A stretch of 23,472 nucleotides of DNA from a virus. The DNA is taken from positions 1 to 23,472 of IMG/VR virus record IMGVR_UViG_3300037193_003321. The stretch is one strand, 5' to 3'. Made by a program: the position numbers and the translations under genes. Within the stretch, counting starts at the first letter, position 1. Every line of letters begins with the position of its first letter. The notes beneath the pieces were generated by a model. It was not told the origin of the DNA and ran no database searches. It saw nothing but the letters and a program-made list of their open reading frames with translations. Shown here piece after piece: positions 21,182 to 23,472 of this stretch.

Positions 21182-21891
21182 CCACCGCCTGGCAAGCCGC
21201 CATCCTGGCCAAAAACCCGGTCGGCTACTGGCCACTCGACGACGATGCCGGCGCGGTGTTCGCCCGGGACCTCTCCGGCAACGGGCTCCATGCCACGAAG
21301 ATCGGCGCCGTCATCTTCGGCGCCGCAACGAACCCCCTCAATGGCGGCAGTACCTCCGCCAGATTCACCGGCGGCGCCCCCGCCAGCGCCTACCTCAATA
21401 TCGCCGGAGGCGGCGGTTCCAACCCTTACGACACGCTCGAACTCGGCCCCGAACGTTCCGTCGAGTTCTGCGCCAAGATCCTCGGCCCGTCCGGCGCCGG
21501 CGACGGCGATCTCAACATGATCTACCGATGGCGCTACCAGGGCTACTCCCTCTACGTCACCAACGCCGGCAACTGGGGCGCCTTCAGCAGAACCCACCAC
21601 ATCGCCGGCGGGACACCCACCGACTGGCACCACGTCTTCGCCCGGGAAAGCGCTTCCCGCAACGTCAGCGAGCTTTGGATCGACCGCGTCCTCGTCTCCT
21701 CCGGCCCCTACCCGGGCCATCTCACCTACCTCGCCGGCGGCGGTATCGTCATCGGGGAGGACGGAGTTTTCGACGGGACCGAGGGTGGGGACGACACCGT
21801 CAATGGCCACGTCACCGACGTCGCCATCTATGACGCTTTCGTCGGTCTCTTCGGCGCCGGCTGGCAGGTCGGCAGAGTCGGCATCGCATGA
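21178..21891 (+). CDS. LamG-fold (concanavalin A-like) tail protein, copy B
   Basis: The 237-residue product overlaps the preceding gene (ATGA). It is the clearer LamG match: a start of AAILAKNPVGYWPLDDDAG, FARDLSGNGLHATKIGAV (residues about 30-47), the strand RSVEFCAKILGPSGAG, DWHHVFARESASRNVSELWI (the W-H-H-V motif with S-x-x-x-L-W-I-D, about residues 144-163) and a terminal GHVTDVAIYDAF. These are the standard landmarks of LamG-type lectin domains found in phage tail proteins, where they are thought to bind host surface sugars. It overlaps the next gene by ATGA. The two LamG genes probably arose by duplication and then diverged. Confidence 0.82.
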   Translation: MTTAWQAAILAKNPVGYWPLDDDAGAVFARDLSGNGLHATKIGAVIFGAATNPLNGGSTSARFTGGAPASAYLNIAGGGGSNPYDTLELGPERSVEFCAKILGPSGAGDGDLNMIYRWRYQGYSLYVTNAGNWGAFSRTHHIAGGTPTDWHHVFARESASRNVSELWIDRVLVSSGPYPGHLTYLAGGGIVIGEDGVFDGTEGGDDTVNGHVTDVAIYDAFVGLFGAGWQVGRVGIA

Positions 21892-23472
21892 GTCTTCTTC
21901 TCCTCTTCGCTGGTGAGGAAGCGCCTGGCGAAACCGCCGCCGTCCAATTCACCCCCTCGGCCAGCTTCGCGGCGACCGCCACCGTCGAGCAGTTCGCCGC
22001 CGTCTCCTTCGCCGCCACGGCCAGTCTCGCCCCGGCTGCCATGCGGACCGCCTTCGCCGCCGTCGCCTACAGCGCGCCCGCCACGCTCTCGCCCGCCGGG
22101 ACAGTCACCGTCGCCTGGGCCTCGGTCCGGTTTCTCGCCCGGACCACCTTCGACCCGATCATCCGCTCCCGAGGGAAAAGGCGCCGGGTCGTCGTGACCG
22201 ACTTTGACGGCACCCCTTTCGGCGAGCTCGAGAAGGCCAAGGTCGGAACGATCGTCAAGGAGCTCAACCGCCCGGACGAATGGAGCTTCGCCGTCCTCCT
22301 TACCGATCCGAAGGCCGACCTCGTACTTGCCGAACGGATCCGGGAAGCCCAGCTCTGGCGCGGCGACCAGCTCCTCTCCTGGGGCCCAATGGTCCGCCCC
22401 GGCGCTGACAAATCCAACCTCGCCGTCTCCGGGAAAGGTGCTCTCTGGCATCTCACCCGCCGCCACATCGGCAAAGCCGACCGGACCAATTACGTCCTCA
22501 ACGGCGATTTCGAAGACGGCCTCGCCCACTGGAACCTGGCGACGAACCTGCTCGCGCTCCACTATGGCGACCCAGGCGCCCAAGCCACCCCTCCCCTCAA
22601 CGCGATCATCGACTTCCCCGTCCTCACCGGCGCCCGAGCTCTTCGCCTCGAGAACTACACCACCGGCGCCGACGCATGGGCCGGCCAAGCCTTCCTCTGG
22701 ACCGTCGACGAGGACCTCTCACCCGACGGCGACCTCTTCACCCTCAAGGCCTACGTCTACGTCCCCTCCGCCAACTACGTCGCCCCGGCCCTCGACAAGC
22801 GGGGCCTCTTCTTCGCCCGGAATTCCACCACCGAGCTCTGGGACGACCCTCGGGTACAGGCCTTCTCCCCCGGGGCGAAGAAGCCGATCGAGGTCTCCTT
22901 CTTCCCCATCGACGAAAACACCCCGAAGGACATCTGGGTCCCCGTAGAGCTCACCCTCAAGACGCCACCGAAGGCCGGCGAGCCGGAGGTGATCGACCTG
23001 CGGCTCTACGCCCCCAACGGGGTCGCCATCTGGGACCGGGTCTCCCTCACCCTCGACGAGAGCACCGTCTTCTTCGGCGCCGACCAGGCCCTCATCGCCA
23101 AGGGCATCGTCGAACATCTCCAAGACGCCGCCTACGACAAGAGTGACGTCAACATCGGCACCGACTGTCCCCTCACCGGCGTCCTCCGAGACCGCCGCTA
23201 CCGCCACGCCGAACACCCCAACGGCTTCGGCGCCCTCGAGGACTTCACCCACCTCGACAACGGCTTCGACGTCGACATGGCCTATACCCCCACCGAACGG
23301 ATCTTCCGCACCTTCTTCCCAATGAAGGGAACCCGCCGGCCGAAGTACGCCCTCGAGCTCGGCAAGAACATCGCCGACTTCGCCTGGAGCTTCGACGGCG
23401 AGGCCGCCTCGAGCTCGATCATCGTCCTCGGCCAGGGCGACGGCTCCGGCCGCGAGGAAGGCTTCGCCATCG
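21888..23472 (+). CDS. Large tail-tip protein (Pepy6 gp37-like), 3' end missing
   Basis: The frame starts at an ATG overlapping the previous stop and runs off the window, giving 528 residues. Residues 1-15 (MSLLLLFAGEEAPGE) are the standard opening of many actinophage minor tail proteins, followed by three Ala/Val-rich 20-residue units (18-77). Then comes a basic linker and VVVTDFDGTPFGELEKAKVG, TIVKELNRPDEWSFAVLLTD and RIREAQLWRGDQLLSWGPM, the pattern of the siphovirus ReqiPepy6 Gp37-like family, a tail-tip baseplate protein. A carbohydrate-binding-like insertion follows (NYVLNGDFEDGLAHWNLATN to VSLTLDESTVFFG), typical of sugar-binding modules in tail proteins, then the rest of the gp37-like part (DNGFDVDMAYTPTERIFRTF). 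Together with the LamG genes it points to a sugar receptor. Confidence 0.8.
   Translation, partial: MSLLLLFAGEEAPGETAAVQFTPSASFAATATVEQFAAVSFAATASLAPAAMRTAFAAVAYSAPATLSPAGTVTVAWASVRFLARTTFDPIIRSRGKRRRVVVTDFDGTPFGELEKAKVGTIVKELNRPDEWSFAVLLTDPKADLVLAERIREAQLWRGDQLLSWGPMVRPGADKSNLAVSGKGALWHLTRRHIGKADRTNYVLNGDFEDGLAHWNLATNLLALHYGDPGAQATPPLNAIIDFPVLTGARALRLENYTTGADAWAGQAFLWTVDEDLSPDGDLFTLKAYVYVPSANYVAPALDKRGLFFARNSTTELWDDPRVQAFSPGAKKPIEVSFFPIDENTPKDIWVPVELTLKTPPKAGEPEVIDLRLYAPNGVAIWDRVSLTLDESTVFFGADQALIAKGIVEHLQDAAYDKSDVNIGTDCPLTGVLRDRRYRHAEHPNGFGALEDFTHLDNGFDVDMAYTPTERIFRTFFPMKGTRRPKYALELGKNIADFAWSFDGEAASSSIIVLGQGDGSGREEGFAI
21939..22118 (+). repeat. Three degenerate 60-base repeat units in the tail-tip gene
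   Basis: Three in-frame 60-base units (21939-21998, 21999-22058, 22059-22118) each begin GCCGTC and encode 20 residues starting AVQF, AVSF and AVAY, then Ala/Thr/Ser-rich strand-like sequence. Repeats of this kind at the start of actinophage minor tail proteins vary in number between relatives. Confidence 0.65.

Overview
The window is a near-continuous block of plus-strand late genes from a tailed phage or prophage with a long non-contractile tail (siphovirus). The DNA is very GC-rich. GTG starts are common, neighbouring genes overlap through ATGA, GTGA or TAGTG junctions, and the gene set (P27-type small terminase, HK97-type capsid genes, a Pepy6 gp37-like tail protein) resembles phages of Actinobacteria. 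The actinobacterial host is inferred, not proven. No integrase, repressor, replication, lysis or tRNA gene is present, so free phage and prophage cannot be told apart.

Layout. Positions 1-830 hold the end of one gene, a small winged-helix-like gene and a decayed stretch with a broken reading frame. Positions 831-4219 are the packaging region: HNH endonuclease, two small genes, small terminase and large terminase. Positions 4264-9469 build the head: a small Sm-like protein, a portal fused to a MuF-like domain, a protease fused to extra domains, and the major capsid protein followed by a strong hairpin. Positions 9543-13026 are an accessory block: a small beta-rich protein, a collagen-like coiled-coil protein, a methyltransferase and a double-domain glycosyltransferase whose frame runs on into what look like separate small structural genes. 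Positions 13030-14949 form the neck (adaptor, zinc-ribbon miniprotein, head closure, gp10-like protein, tail terminator). Positions 14995-18625 make the tail tube (tube protein, chaperone pair with a -1 frameshift, tape measure). Positions 18626-23472 make the tail tip and receptor-binding parts (distal tail protein, two small fibre or decoration proteins, two tandem LamG-fold proteins and a large tip protein cut by the window edge).

The most unusual signal is a previously unnamed (to me) spaced motif, GGTCC-N23-TAGC(C/G)TCG. It occurs four times with identical spacing (1261, 4222, 14919, 19396), each just upstream of a gene and nearly all in the few real gaps of the operon. Its right half fits an actinobacterial -10 (TANNNT). 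I read it as a phage late promoter or activator element that cuts the long operon into transcription units. The second item worth attention is the methyltransferase/glycosyltransferase cassette next to the capsid and collagen-like genes, which suggests the virion surface is glycosylated.
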